This document shows positions 14,986 to 24,055 of a stretch of DNA of 64,000 bases, one piece after another. Each line of letters begins with the position of its first letter. Within the stretch, counting starts at the first letter, position 1. The notes beneath the pieces were generated by a model. That model was not told where the DNA came from, made no database searches, and worked only from the letters and a program-made list of their open reading frames with translations. The translations under genes and the position numbers were made by a program. Location of the stretch: positions 62,001 through 126,000 of the forward strand of contig NZ_BAABFP010000007.1 in NCBI RefSeq assembly GCF_039541115.1. The letters run 5' to 3'. Source of the DNA: Angustibacter luteus. Its GTDB lineage: Bacteria; Actinomycetota; Actinomycetes; Actinomycetales; Angustibacteraceae.

Positions 14986-17085
14986 ATGTCCACTCCTGCA
15001 CCTGCGTTGCCGCGCCACGCGAACCCGGTGCCCGACGTCCGCGCCGCCGAGCCGCCCCGGACGCGGCGCTCGCTCGACCGGCTCTGGCGCGGGCGACCGG
15101 ACGACCCGGCCTGGGTCCGTCCGTCCCTGATCGCCCTGCTGGCCGCCACGGCCGTCCTGTACCTGTGGAACCTCGGTGACTCCGGGTGGGGCAACTCGTT
15201 CTACTCCGCTGCGGCGCAGGCGGGATCGCAGTCCTGGAAGGCGATGTTCTTCGGCGCCTCGGACGCGGCGAGCTCGATCACGGTCGACAAGACGCCGATG
15301 TCGCTGTGGGTGATGGCCGCGTCGGTGCGGGTGTTCGGGCTGAGCTCCTGGAGCATCCTCGTGCCGCAGGCCCTGATGGGCGTGGCCGGCGTGGGGCTGC
15401 TGTACGCGACCGTGCGGCGCGCGTTCACCCCGGCCGCCGGCCTGATCGCCGGTGTCGTGATGGCCACCACCCCGGTGGCCGCGCTGATGTTCCGGTTCAA
15501 CAACCCGGACGCGCTCCTCGTGCTGCTGCTGGTCGGTGCCGCCTACGCAACGCTGCGGGCGGTCGAGCGGGCGAGTACCCGCTGGATCGTGCTGGCGGCG
15601 GTGCTCGTCGGCTGCGGCTTCATGACGAAGATGCTGCAGGCGTTGCTGGTCGTGCCGGTGCTGGTCCTCGTCTACGCCGTCTGCGCGCCCACGACGGTGC
15701 GCCGGCGCGTCGTCGACCTGCTCTGGGCCGGGCTCGCGCTGCTGCTCGCGGGAGGTTGGTGGGTGGCGATCGTCGAGCTGGTCCCGGCCAGTGCCCGCCC
15801 CTACATCGGCGGGTCGCAGGACAACAGCATCCTCGAGCTCGCCCTGGGCTACAACGGTCTGGGTCGGTTGAGCGGCAACGAGACCGGCAGCGTCGGCGGC
15901 GGTGGGGGCACCGGTGGTGGAAACTGGGGCTCCACCGGGCTGACCCGGTTGCTGACCGGTGAGAACGCCGGGCAGGCCGGCTGGCTGATCCCGGCGGCGC
16001 TGCTCCTGCTGGTCTCCGGTGTCGTCGCGCTCGGCCGGGCGCCGCGCACCGAACGCCGCCGTGCCGCCTTCGCGGTCTGGGGTGGCTGGCTGCTGGTCAC
16101 CGGGCTGACGTTCAGCCTGATGCAGGGCATCTTCCACGTCTACTACACGGTGGCGCTGGCCCCGGCGATCGGCGCCCTGGTGGGCATGGGTGCGGTCACG
16201 CTGTGGCAACGCCGCGAGCCCGGGTGGTCGTTCGTGCTCGGCGCCGTCGTCATGATCAGTGCCGCGTGGTCGTGGTCGCTGCTCGGCGCCGCGACCGGGT
16301 GGCACCCGTGGCTGCGCTGGGTGGTGCTCGGGCTGGGCCTGGCGTCCGGGCTCGCCCTGATGGCCCGACCGTGGCTGTCCGCGTCGCTGCGTGGTTGGAC
16401 CGTGGCGGCCGCGTTGGCCGCGGTGCTGCTGGGGCCGATCGGGTGGACGCTCACCACGGTGACCACACCGCACACGGGCTCGATCGTCACGGCCGGCCCG
16501 GCGGTCCAGGGCACCTCCGGTGGCCCCGGTGGGGGCGGCGGTCGCGGCCCCGGTGGCCTCGGCGGCGGCGCCGGCGGGCCCGGCGGCGCAGGCACCGGCA
16601 CCGGGCCCCAGGGTCAGCTCGGCGCACCGCCCCAGGGCGCCGCGGGCACCCAGGGCGGCCAGCGGATGGGTGGCGGTCTCGGTGGCGTCGGCGGCCTGCT
16701 GAACGCCAGCACCCCGAGCGCGGCGATGGTGACCGCGTTGCAGCAGGACGCGGCGTCGTACACCTGGGCTGCGGCAGCGGTCGGTTCGCAGACCGCGGCG
16801 GGGCTGCAGCTCGGCGCGGAGGTCCCGGTGATGGCCATCGGCGGCTTCAACGGCAGCGACCCGTCACCGACGCTCGCGCAGTTCCAGCAGTACGTCGCCG
16901 ACGGCAAGATCCACTACTTCGTGGGCAGCGGCGGCGGTGGTGGCGGCGGGCAGCAGTCCGGCGGCAGCAACGCGTCGTCCGAGATCGCGACCTGGGTGGC
17001 GGACAACTTCACCGCGACCACCATCGGTGGCACCACCGTCTACGACCTGAGCGGGGGTGCGTCGGCGAGCAGCACCACCACCTGA
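14986..17085 (+). CDS. Family 39 (ArnT/PMT-type) membrane glycosyltransferase
   Basis: This 699-residue protein is a polyprenyl-phosphate sugar-dependent glycosyltransferase with about 12 membrane helices between residues 45 and 500. The first loop contains NSFYSAAAQAGSQSWKAMFFG and the acidic-lysine segment ITVDKTPMS, typical of the actinobacterial members. The extracytoplasmic C-terminus has a Gly/Pro-rich linker at about 511-571 and then a globular domain interrupted by a second Gly run (about 646-662). The ATG at 14986 follows CGGAGG by 7 bases. It probably uses the lipid-linked sugar made by the neighbouring GT2 protein. Acceptor unknown. Confidence 0.9.
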   Translation: MSTPAPALPRHANPVPDVRAAEPPRTRRSLDRLWRGRPDDPAWVRPSLIALLAATAVLYLWNLGDSGWGNSFYSAAAQAGSQSWKAMFFGASDAASSITVDKTPMSLWVMAASVRVFGLSSWSILVPQALMGVAGVGLLYATVRRAFTPAAGLIAGVVMATTPVAALMFRFNNPDALLVLLLVGAAYATLRAVERASTRWIVLAAVLVGCGFMTKMLQALLVVPVLVLVYAVCAPTTVRRRVVDLLWAGLALLLAGGWWVAIVELVPASARPYIGGSQDNSILELALGYNGLGRLSGNETGSVGGGGGTGGGNWGSTGLTRLLTGENAGQAGWLIPAALLLLVSGVVALGRAPRTERRRAAFAVWGGWLLVTGLTFSLMQGIFHVYYTVALAPAIGALVGMGAVTLWQRREPGWSFVLGAVVMISAAWSWSLLGAATGWHPWLRWVVLGLGLASGLALMARPWLSASLRGWTVAAALAAVLLGPIGWTLTTVTTPHTGSIVTAGPAVQGTSGGPGGGGGRGPGGLGGGAGGPGGAGTGTGPQGQLGAPPQGAAGTQGGQRMGGGLGGVGGLLNASTPSAAMVTALQQDAASYTWAAAAVGSQTAAGLQLGAEVPVMAIGGFNGSDPSPTLAQFQQYVADGKIHYFVGSGGGGGGGQQSGGSNASSEIATWVADNFTATTIGGTTVYDLSGGASASSTTT

Positions 17086-17094
17086 CCCTGGGAT

Positions 17095-17140
17095 GACGCA
17101 GATGGGGCACCCGGACCGGCCCGGGTGCCCCGTCTGCGTC
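17095..17140. terminator. Long bidirectional hairpin terminator
   Basis: Arms of 20 bases (17095-17114 and 17121-17140) pair with a single G-T wobble around a 6-base loop. The right arm runs into the stop codon (17139-17141) of the convergent FAD oxidoreductase. It separates two convergent genes and probably ends transcription in both directions. Confidence 0.85.
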
Positions 17141-18605
17141 ACCTCAGCGCGCGCACCAGCTCGAGAGGGTCCCGCCGGTCGCCGAAGACCTGCCGCAGTG
17201 CGCGCCGGGCGGCGTGCAGGCCGGCCATCCCGTGCACAGCCGGCCCCGGCGGCGTCGAGGCGGAGCACAGGTACGTGCCCTCCAGCGGGGTGCGGTAGGG
17301 GTCCCAGCGCGGCGCCGGTCGCATCACCATCTGCCACGGCGTCGGGGCGCCGCCGGCGATGTCGCCGCCGACGTAGTTCGCGTTGTGCTCCGCCTCCTGC
17401 GCGGCGGTCATCACGGACCGGTGCAGGACGACATCCCGGAACCCTGGGGCGAACCGTTCCACCTGCGCGGTGACGGCCTCGCCGAGGTCCTGGGTGGACC
17501 CGTTCGGCACGTGCGCGTACGTCCACAGCGTGCCCTGCCCGGACGGCGCCCGGCCGTCGTCCACGACGCCGGGCTGGGACGCCAGGACGTACGGGCGGTC
17601 GGGGTGCCGGCCGGCGTGCACGTCGGCCTCGGTGGCCGCCATCTCAGCGCGGCTGCCGCCGAGGTGCAGGGTGCCGGCCAGCTCACAGCCCGGCGCGGCC
17701 CACGGCACGGGGCCGCTCAGTGCGAAGTCCACCTTGCAGACCGCGCTGCCGTACCGGAACCGGCGCAGCCAGCCTTCGTAGGACGGCGGCAGCGCTCCCC
17801 GGGACAGCTCGATCAGGCTGCGCGGGCTGACGTCCAGCAGGACGGCGCGGGCGGGGGGCAGCTCGGCCAGTGCGTGCACCGGGCTGCCGGTGCGGATCCG
17901 CCCACCGCCGGCCAGCACCGCGGCCGCGAGCGCGTCGACGATGGACTGGCTGCCGCCGGCCGGGATGGGCCAGCCGACGCCGTGCGCGAGCGAGGCGAGC
18001 AGCAGCCCCGCGCCGGCGGGAGCGAACCCGCGCGGCGGCGCGATGGCGTGCGCGCTCACCCCGGTCAGCAGGGCCGGGGCGACGTCCCCGCTGAACCGCC
18101 GGTTCCAGGCGGGCGAGCCCTGCTCGAGCAGCCGGGTGGCCAGCCGCGCGGCCGTACCCACGTGCAGCGGGGGGTGGCGGAAGTCCGACAGCAGCAGATC
18201 CACGACCTGCTCCCAGCGCTCCGCGAGCGGGCCGACCAGCGAGCGCCAGGCGGCGCCGTCCGCGCCGAGCCCGTCGACGGTGCGGTCCAGGTCGCGCCAG
18301 GCCAGGCCGGCCCGGGCGCCGTCCAGCGGCTGGGCGTAGGCGACCTCGGGCTGGCGCATGTCGACGCCGTGCCGGGCCAGGTCGAAGGCGCGGAAGAACG
18401 GTGACGCGACCCCCATCGGGTGCACGGCCGAGCAGACGTCGTGCGCGAAGCCGGGCAGGGTCAGCTCGGCGGTGCGGGCTCCGCCGCCGATCGTCGGGGC
18501 GGCCTCGATGACCTCGACCTGCAGGCCGGCCGCGACGAGTACCACGGCGGCGGCCAGGCCGTTGGGACCGGCGCCGACCACGACGGCGTCGACAGGCTCG
18601 TCCAC
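17139..18605 (-). CDS. FAD-dependent oxidoreductase, phytoene-desaturase-like
   Basis: This 488-residue flavoprotein has the N-terminal dinucleotide fold VVGAGPNGLAAA at about residues 8-19, followed by the glutamate in VEVIEAAPTIGGGART. The C-terminal HNANYVGGDIAGG and GMAGLHAARRAL segments resemble the phytoene desaturase/carotenoid oxidase superfamily. No other carotenoid gene is nearby, so the substrate is open. The GTG at 18605 follows AGGAGG closely. It is divergent from the ferredoxin reductase-like gene at 18705. Confidence 0.87.
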   Translation of the reverse strand: MDEPVDAVVVGAGPNGLAAAVVLVAAGLQVEVIEAAPTIGGGARTAELTLPGFAHDVCSAVHPMGVASPFFRAFDLARHGVDMRQPEVAYAQPLDGARAGLAWRDLDRTVDGLGADGAAWRSLVGPLAERWEQVVDLLLSDFRHPPLHVGTAARLATRLLEQGSPAWNRRFSGDVAPALLTGVSAHAIAPPRGFAPAGAGLLLASLAHGVGWPIPAGGSQSIVDALAAAVLAGGGRIRTGSPVHALAELPPARAVLLDVSPRSLIELSRGALPPSYEGWLRRFRYGSAVCKVDFALSGPVPWAAPGCELAGTLHLGGSRAEMAATEADVHAGRHPDRPYVLASQPGVVDDGRAPSGQGTLWTYAHVPNGSTQDLGEAVTAQVERFAPGFRDVVLHRSVMTAAQEAEHNANYVGGDIAGGAPTPWQMVMRPAPRWDPYRTPLEGTYLCSASTPPGPAVHGMAGLHAARRALRQVFGDRRDPLELVRALR

Positions 18606-18704
18606 GACGCCTCCTCGCTGGCTCTCGGCCGGTTCGCCCTCGGTGGGCTCCTCGTCGCGAGCATAGGCTGCGAGGGGAGTACGTGCCGCGCCCGAGGAGG
18701 AGCC

Positions 18705-19928
18705 ATGCCGCAGGACCAGCAGCCGTTCGTCGTCGTCGGGGGAGGGCTGGCCGGGGGCAAGGCGGTCGAGCAGCTGCGTGAGGCGGGCTACGACGGGCCG
18801 CTGGTGCTGGTGAGTGCCGAGCCGCACCTGCCGTACGAGCGTCCGCCGCTGTCCAAGGACTTCCTGATGGGTAAGGCGGAGCGGGACGTCGTGTTCGTGC
18901 ACCCGCGCGCCTGGTACGTCGAGCAGGACGTCGAGCTCGTGCTGGGCGAGGAGGTGACCGCGCTGGACGTCGGCGCGCACACCATCGGGACGTCGTCCGG
19001 CCGCCGGATGAGCTACGCCAAGCTGCTGCTGGCGCCGGGCGCGCAGCCGCGCACCCTCGACCTGCCCGACCTGGACGACGCGCACGCCCAGCGCGTGCTG
19101 TCGCTGCGCACCCTGGACGACTCGGAGCGGCTGCGCGGGTGGCTGCGCCCGGGCACCAGGCTGGTCGTGGTCGGCGGCGGCTGGATCGGGCTGGAGGCAG
19201 CAGCCGCGGCTCGGCAGGCCGGCGCCGACGTGACCGTGCTGGAGATGGATCCCGTTCCGCTGCAACGGGTCTTGGGGGCGCAGGTGGCGACGGCGTTCGC
19301 CGACAAGCACCGCGCGCAGGGTGTGCACCTGCGGTGCGAGGTGTCGGTGAGCGGGATCGTCGAGGACGGCGACGGGCTCCGGGTCCGTCTGGAGGGCGGG
19401 GACGACGTCCCGGCGGATGTCGTGCTCGTCGGCATCGGGGTGAGCCCGCGGGTCGCGCTGGCGCAGGCGGCCGGGCTGGAGGTGGACAACGGGATCGTCA
19501 CCGACGCGCAGCTGCGCACGTCCGACCCGGACGTCTTCGCCTGTGGTGACGCGGCGAACGTGCTGTACACCGCGCTCGGTCGACGGGTCCGGGTGGAGCA
19601 CTGGGCAACGGCGCTGAACCAGCCGGCGACCGCGGCGCGCGCGATGCTGGGCGGCGACGAGACGTACGACCTGCTGCCCTACTTCTTCACCGACCAGTAC
19701 GACCTGGGCATGGAGTACCACGGGCTGGCCGACCCGACGTCGCAGCAGCTGCTGGTCCGCGGCGACCTGGGTGGCGGCGAGTTCGTCGCGGTGTGGCTGG
19801 ACGACGACGGGGTGGTCAGTGCCGCGATGCACGTCAACCAGTGGGACGACGGGGACGCGGTGAAGGCGCTCGTCGGCACCCACCTGGACGCCGCACGGTT
19901 CACCGACCGGAGCGCTCCGCTGGGCTGA
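18705..19928 (+). CDS. NAD(P)H:ferredoxin reductase-like FAD protein
   Basis: This 407-residue protein is a two-dinucleotide-fold reductase of the ferredoxin/rubredoxin reductase group. FAD binding: VVVGGGLAGGKA at residues 8-19. NAD binding: VVVGGGWIGLEAA near 155. The FAD-contact ACGDAAN segment lies near 280 and is followed by the HWATALNQ segment. It should pass electrons from NAD(P)H to a small iron-sulfur protein or a monooxygenase. No ferredoxin gene is adjacent. The start has a strong GAGGAGGAG ribosome site. Confidence 0.9.
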   Translation: MPQDQQPFVVVGGGLAGGKAVEQLREAGYDGPLVLVSAEPHLPYERPPLSKDFLMGKAERDVVFVHPRAWYVEQDVELVLGEEVTALDVGAHTIGTSSGRRMSYAKLLLAPGAQPRTLDLPDLDDAHAQRVLSLRTLDDSERLRGWLRPGTRLVVVGGGWIGLEAAAAARQAGADVTVLEMDPVPLQRVLGAQVATAFADKHRAQGVHLRCEVSVSGIVEDGDGLRVRLEGGDDVPADVVLVGIGVSPRVALAQAAGLEVDNGIVTDAQLRTSDPDVFACGDAANVLYTALGRRVRVEHWATALNQPATAARAMLGGDETYDLLPYFFTDQYDLGMEYHGLADPTSQQLLVRGDLGGGEFVAVWLDDDGVVSAAMHVNQWDDGDAVKALVGTHLDAARFTDRSAPLG

Positions 19929-19960
19929 CCGGCCGGAGCCGAGCGATCGCCAGGCCGGTC
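19927..19960. terminator. Weak hairpin between convergent genes
   Basis: GACCGGCC and GGCCGGTC pair over an 18-base loop in the 30-bp space between the reductase and kynA genes, overlapping both stop codons. It may act as a terminator for both genes; the large loop lowers confidence. Confidence 0.35.
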
Positions 19961-20834
19961 AGGAGGGGGCGTCGCCGACGTCCTGGATCTCGCCGCGCAC
20001 GGCGTACAGCTCGGGGAAGAACGTGAGCTCCAGGGCCCGGCGCAGGAACGGCACGCCGCTGGACCCGCCGGTGCCCTGCTTGGAGCCGATGATCCGCTCG
20101 ACGGTCTTCAGGTGCCGGAACCGCCACAGCTGGAAGTTGTCCTCCAGGTCGATCAGCTCCTCGCACGCCTCGTACGCCATCCAGTGCTCGCGGGCGTGCT
20201 CGTAGATCCGGGTGAACGTCGGGACCAGGTCGGCGTTGAACCGGTACGGCTGCGTCCAGTCGCGGTCCAGCAGCTCGGCCGGCACCGCGTGGCCCTGCCG
20301 GTGCAGGTAGCCGAGGAACTCGTCGTAGATGCTCCGCTCGTGCAGCAGGTCGCGCAGCATCTGCTGCGCCTGCGGGTGGTGGTCGAAGACCCGCGCCATC
20401 TCGGCGTTCTTGTTGCCCAGGATGAACTCGACGGCCCGGTACTGCCAGGACTGGAAGCCGGACGACGTGGCCAGGAACGAGCGGAACTCCGCGTACTCGC
20501 TGGGCGTCAGCGTGGCCAGCACCGACCACTGCTCGGTCAGCGTGGTCTGGATGTGCTTGACCCGGGCCAGTCCCTTGAGGGCGGGACGCAGGTCGTCCAC
20601 CCGGAGCAGCTGCCGGACGGCGCGCAGCTCGTGCAGCATCAGCTTGAGCCAGAGCTCGGACGTCTGGTGCTGGACGATGAACAGCAGCTCGTCGTGGCGC
20701 AGCGGCACACTGAGCGGGTGCTGGGCCGACAGCACCTCGTCCAGGTGCAGGTAGTCGCCGTAGGACATGGCGGCGCGGAAGTCGCGCTGCACGCCGGGCT
20801 CGAGGTCGCGCTGCGCGGTCGGGTCGTCGGACAT
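19959..20834 (-). CDS. kynA: Tryptophan 2,3-dioxygenase
   Basis: This heme enzyme opens the indole ring of L-tryptophan to N-formylkynurenine, the first step of the kynurenine pathway. At 291 residues it has the full set of family motifs: FIVQHQTSELW near residue 53 with the distal histidine, SSGFQSWQYR near 125, and LEDNFQLWRFRH followed by GSKQGTGGSSG near 240, the proximal heme histidine and substrate loop. The other kynurenine genes (formamidase, kynureninase) are not in the window. It is divergent from the Ni/Co permease gene. Confidence 0.95.
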   Translation of the reverse strand: MSDDPTAQRDLEPGVQRDFRAAMSYGDYLHLDEVLSAQHPLSVPLRHDELLFIVQHQTSELWLKLMLHELRAVRQLLRVDDLRPALKGLARVKHIQTTLTEQWSVLATLTPSEYAEFRSFLATSSGFQSWQYRAVEFILGNKNAEMARVFDHHPQAQQMLRDLLHERSIYDEFLGYLHRQGHAVPAELLDRDWTQPYRFNADLVPTFTRIYEHAREHWMAYEACEELIDLEDNFQLWRFRHLKTVERIIGSKQGTGGSSGVPFLRRALELTFFPELYAVRGEIQDVGDAPS

Positions 20835-20880
20835 GGCCGCAGGCTACCGCCGTCCGATCGCGCCGCTTACCGCGACTCAG

Positions 20881-20909
20881 TTGCAATAAGGCTGAGGGCT
20901 GGATACGTT
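20881..20909 (+). promoter_or_regulatory. Predicted leaderless promoter of the Ni/Co permease
   Basis: TTGCAA (20881-20886) and TACGTT (20904-20909) are 17 bases apart. The expected transcription start is at or next to the ATG at 20917, leaving no room for a ribosome site. None is visible, so a leaderless mRNA is likely. Confidence 0.5.
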
Positions 20910-20916
20910 CCGTGTC

Positions 20917-22071
20917 ATGGCCAGCACCGACGTGACGACCCGTCCTGAGCCCGCCGGGGACGACGTCTCCAGCTTCCACCAGTTCCGCCTGTCGCTGGGT
21001 CGCAAGCAGTGGTTCGTCATCGCCGGCATGGCCGGGTTCATCCTGATGCTGCACGTGGTGGGCTGGGGCGTGCTGCTCGGCGCCGTCGCGCCGCAGGAGC
21101 TGCGACTCGGGGACGGGACGACGTTCGGGGTGGCGCTGGGGGTCACCGCGTACGTCCTGGGCATGCGGCACGCGTTCGACGCCGACCACATCGCGGCGAT
21201 CGACAACACCACCCGCAAGCTCGTCGCGGAGGACAAGAAGCCCGTCAGTGTCGGGTTCTGGTTCTCGCTCGGGCACTCCAGCATCGTCTTCGGGCTCTGC
21301 CTGCTGCTCGCGTTCGGCGTCAAGGCGCTGTCCGGCCAGGTCGCGAACGAGGACTCGACGCTGCAGAAGTTCACCGGCGTGTTCGGCACCACCGTGTCCG
21401 GCACGTTCCTGATCGCGCTCGGCCTGATCAACCTGGTCTCGCTGATCGGCATCCTGCGGGTCTGGTCGGCGATGAAGGCGGGCGAGTACGACGAGAGCGC
21501 GCTGGAGCGTCAGCTGGACAACCGCGGGCTGATGAACCGCATCCTGCGTCCGGTCATGAAGGGCGTCAAGCAGCCCCGGCACATGTACCCGGTGGGCTTC
21601 CTGTTCGGCCTCGGGTTCGACACCGCGACCGAGATCAGCCTGCTCGTGCTGGCCGGGGCGAGCGCGGCGGTGTCGGTGCCCTGGTACGCGATCCTGGTGC
21701 TGCCGATCCTGTTCGCCGCCGGGATGAGCCTGCTCGACACGATCGACGGGCTGTTCATGAACTTCGCGTACGGCTGGGCGTTCGCCCGCCCGGTGCGCAA
21801 GGTCTACTACAACATCGTGATCACCGGGTTGTCCGTCGCCGTCGCGCTGGTGATCGGCATCATCGAGATCGACTCGATCCTGGTCGAGAAGCTGTCGATC
21901 GACTCGGGGCCGCTCCACGCGGTGGGCAACCTCGACCTGGAGTACGTCGGTTACATCATCGTCGGCCTGTTCGCCGTCACCTGGGCCGTGGCGCTGCTGT
22001 GGTGGCGGTTCGGTCGGGTCGAGCAGCGCTGGAACGAGGGGCTCGTCCGCAACGCGGCATCGGAGTCCTGA
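20917..22071 (+). CDS. NiCoT-family nickel/cobalt permease
   Basis: This 384-residue permease belongs to the HoxN/NixA/NhlF (NiCoT) family of secondary uptake systems. The signature RHAFDADHIAAIDNTTR in helix II, at about residues 86-102, carries the histidine and aspartates that define metal selectivity. FWFSLGHSSIV and the second repeat LGFDTATE are also present. Eight hydrophobic helices are seen. No urease, hydrogenase or cobalamin genes are nearby, so whether it takes up Ni or Co is not decided. No nickel- or B12-riboswitch pattern was seen upstream. Confidence 0.92.
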   Translation: MASTDVTTRPEPAGDDVSSFHQFRLSLGRKQWFVIAGMAGFILMLHVVGWGVLLGAVAPQELRLGDGTTFGVALGVTAYVLGMRHAFDADHIAAIDNTTRKLVAEDKKPVSVGFWFSLGHSSIVFGLCLLLAFGVKALSGQVANEDSTLQKFTGVFGTTVSGTFLIALGLINLVSLIGILRVWSAMKAGEYDESALERQLDNRGLMNRILRPVMKGVKQPRHMYPVGFLFGLGFDTATEISLLVLAGASAAVSVPWYAILVLPILFAAGMSLLDTIDGLFMNFAYGWAFARPVRKVYYNIVITGLSVAVALVIGIIEIDSILVEKLSIDSGPLHAVGNLDLEYVGYIIVGLFAVTWAVALLWWRFGRVEQRWNEGLVRNAASES

Positions 22072-22087
22072 GCCAGGGCCAACCCGC

Positions 22088-23925
22088 TCAGGCGGTGTGG
22101 TGCACCTCCTGCAGCCCCCACACCGGGGTCGGGATGCCCTCGAACCGGGCCTTGAGCTGCAGCGCGAGGTACAGCGAGTAGTGCCGTGACTGGTGCAGGT
22201 TGCCGCCGTGGAACCACAGCGCCTCCTGCTGGGTGGGCTTCCACATGTTGCGTTGCTCGCCCTCCCACGGTCCCGGGTCCTTCGTGGTGTCCGAGCCCAG
22301 CCCCCACACCTTGCCGACCTGGTCCGCGACCTGCTGGCTGATCAGGTCGGCGGCCCAGCCGTTCATCGACCCGTACCCGGTGGCGTAGACCACGAGGTCG
22401 GCCGGCAGCTCCGTGCCGTCGGCCAGGACGACGGTGTGCTCGGTGAGGTGGTCGACCTGGCCGTGCGCGAGCTTCACGTCACCGTTCGCGACCAGGTCCG
22501 CGGCGCCGACGTCGATGTAGTACCCGGAGCCGCGGCGCAGGTACTTCATGAACAGCCCGGAGCCGTCGTCCCCCCAGTCGTGCAGGAACCCGGCGGCCTC
22601 GAGCCGGTCGTAGAAGCCCTGGTCCCGCTCGCGCATCGCGTCGTACAGCGGGATCTGGAACTCGTGCATGATCCGGTAGGGCAGCGACGCGAAGACCAGG
22701 TCCGCCTTCTCCGTCGTCATGCCCGCGGCGACGGCCTCCTCCGAGTACAGCGCCCCGAGGCCGATCTCCATGAGCGAGTCCGAGCGCACGATGTGCGTCG
22801 AGGACCGCTGCACCATCGTGACGTCCGCGCCGACCTCCCAGAGCGCGCCGCAGATGTCGAAGGCGGAGTTGTTGGAGCCGACCACGACGCACTTCTTGCC
22901 CGCGTACGCGTCCGGGCCGGGGTGCGCGGACGAGTGGTGCTGGTCGCCGGCGAAGACCTCCATGCCGGGCAGGGAGGGGACGTTGGGCTTCCCGGACATC
23001 CCGGTGGCCAGCACCAGGTGCGTGGGGCGCAGCGTGACCGGGTTGCCGTCGCGCTCGACGGTGACGGTCCACTCGTGCGTCTGCTCGGAGTACGTCGCGT
23101 GCGTGGCGACCGTGCTGGTCCAGTAGGGGATCTCCATCACCGTGGCGTAGGACTCGAGCCAGTCGGCGATCTTGTCCTTGGGCGCGAACACCGGCCAGTT
23201 CTCCGGGAACTTCAGGTAGGGCAGGTGGTCGTACCAGACGGGGTCGTGCAGGCACAGGCTCTTGTACCGGCCGCGCCACTGGTCCCCGGGCCGCTGGTGC
23301 TTGTCGATGACCAGGCTCGGGACGCCCAGCTGGCGCAGCCGAGCGCCGAGCGCGATGCCGCCCTGACCACCGCCGACGACGAGCACGTACGGCTGCGTCG
23401 TCGAGCCGAGGTCGGCCGCCTCACGCTGGCGCTGCTCCGCCCAGGTCACGCGCTCCCTGTTGGCGCCGTGCTCCGCGCCACGCGGGCGCGCCGTCCCCTG
23501 GGACTCCTCGAACCCCTTGAGCTCGTAGAGCGTGGTCAGCAGCGTCCAGCCCTCGTCTCCCTTGAGCCGCAGGTGCCCGCGCCCGCGCCCGACCGCCGTC
23601 TCGAACAGGATCCAGGCCTGGGTGAGGCCGTCCGCGTCGTCCGGCTCTCCTCGTCCGGGTCGGACCGGAAGCCGCGGGCGTCGGCGACGTCCATGGTCCC
23701 GCGCAGCAGGTCGGCCACCCCGTCGCGACCCTCGGCGGTGCGGATGTTCCAGGTGAAGGCGACCAGGTCGCGCCAGAAGCTCTCGACGGCGAACAGGCTC
23801 GCCGCGGTCTCGGCGTCCCGGGCGGCGATCGCCTGCTCCAGCCGGCCCAACCACGCGTCGACCCGCGCTCGCGCGGGGCTGCTCGCCGCGCCGTCCGCCT
23901 CGGTGCGCTCCAAGGTCTCGGTCAC
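22088..23925 (-). pseudogene. Frameshifted flavin-containing monooxygenase with NTF2-like domain
   Basis: The gene begins at GTG 23925 behind AGGAGGAGG. Its first frame encodes an NTF2/SnoaL-like domain (VDAWLGRLEQAIAARDAE to ARGFRSDPDEE). At about 23641-23655 the reading moves to another frame, which continues DDADGLTQAWILFETAVGRGRGH and then a complete FMO/Baeyer-Villiger type enzyme. That part has FAD motif VVGGGQGGIALGA, NADP motif VVVGSNNSAFD and VVYATGYGS. A CT repeat (GGCTCTCC on the + strand) suggests a 2-base duplication. Without it the product would be about 611 residues, normal for actinobacterial FMOs carrying this extra domain. A separate shorter CDS from GTG 23449 is possible. 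A sequencing error cannot be excluded. Confidence 0.8.
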
Positions 23926-24055
23926 GTCGAACCTCCTCCTGCGGCCGGCACGCCGTTGCGCCTGCGCCCACCTCAGCGTGCTCGTCCGGGCACCCCCCGG
24001 CAACCCCTGGGGCTCGGTCCGGTCGCCGCACCCACTCGGGCACCCACGCTCCGCC

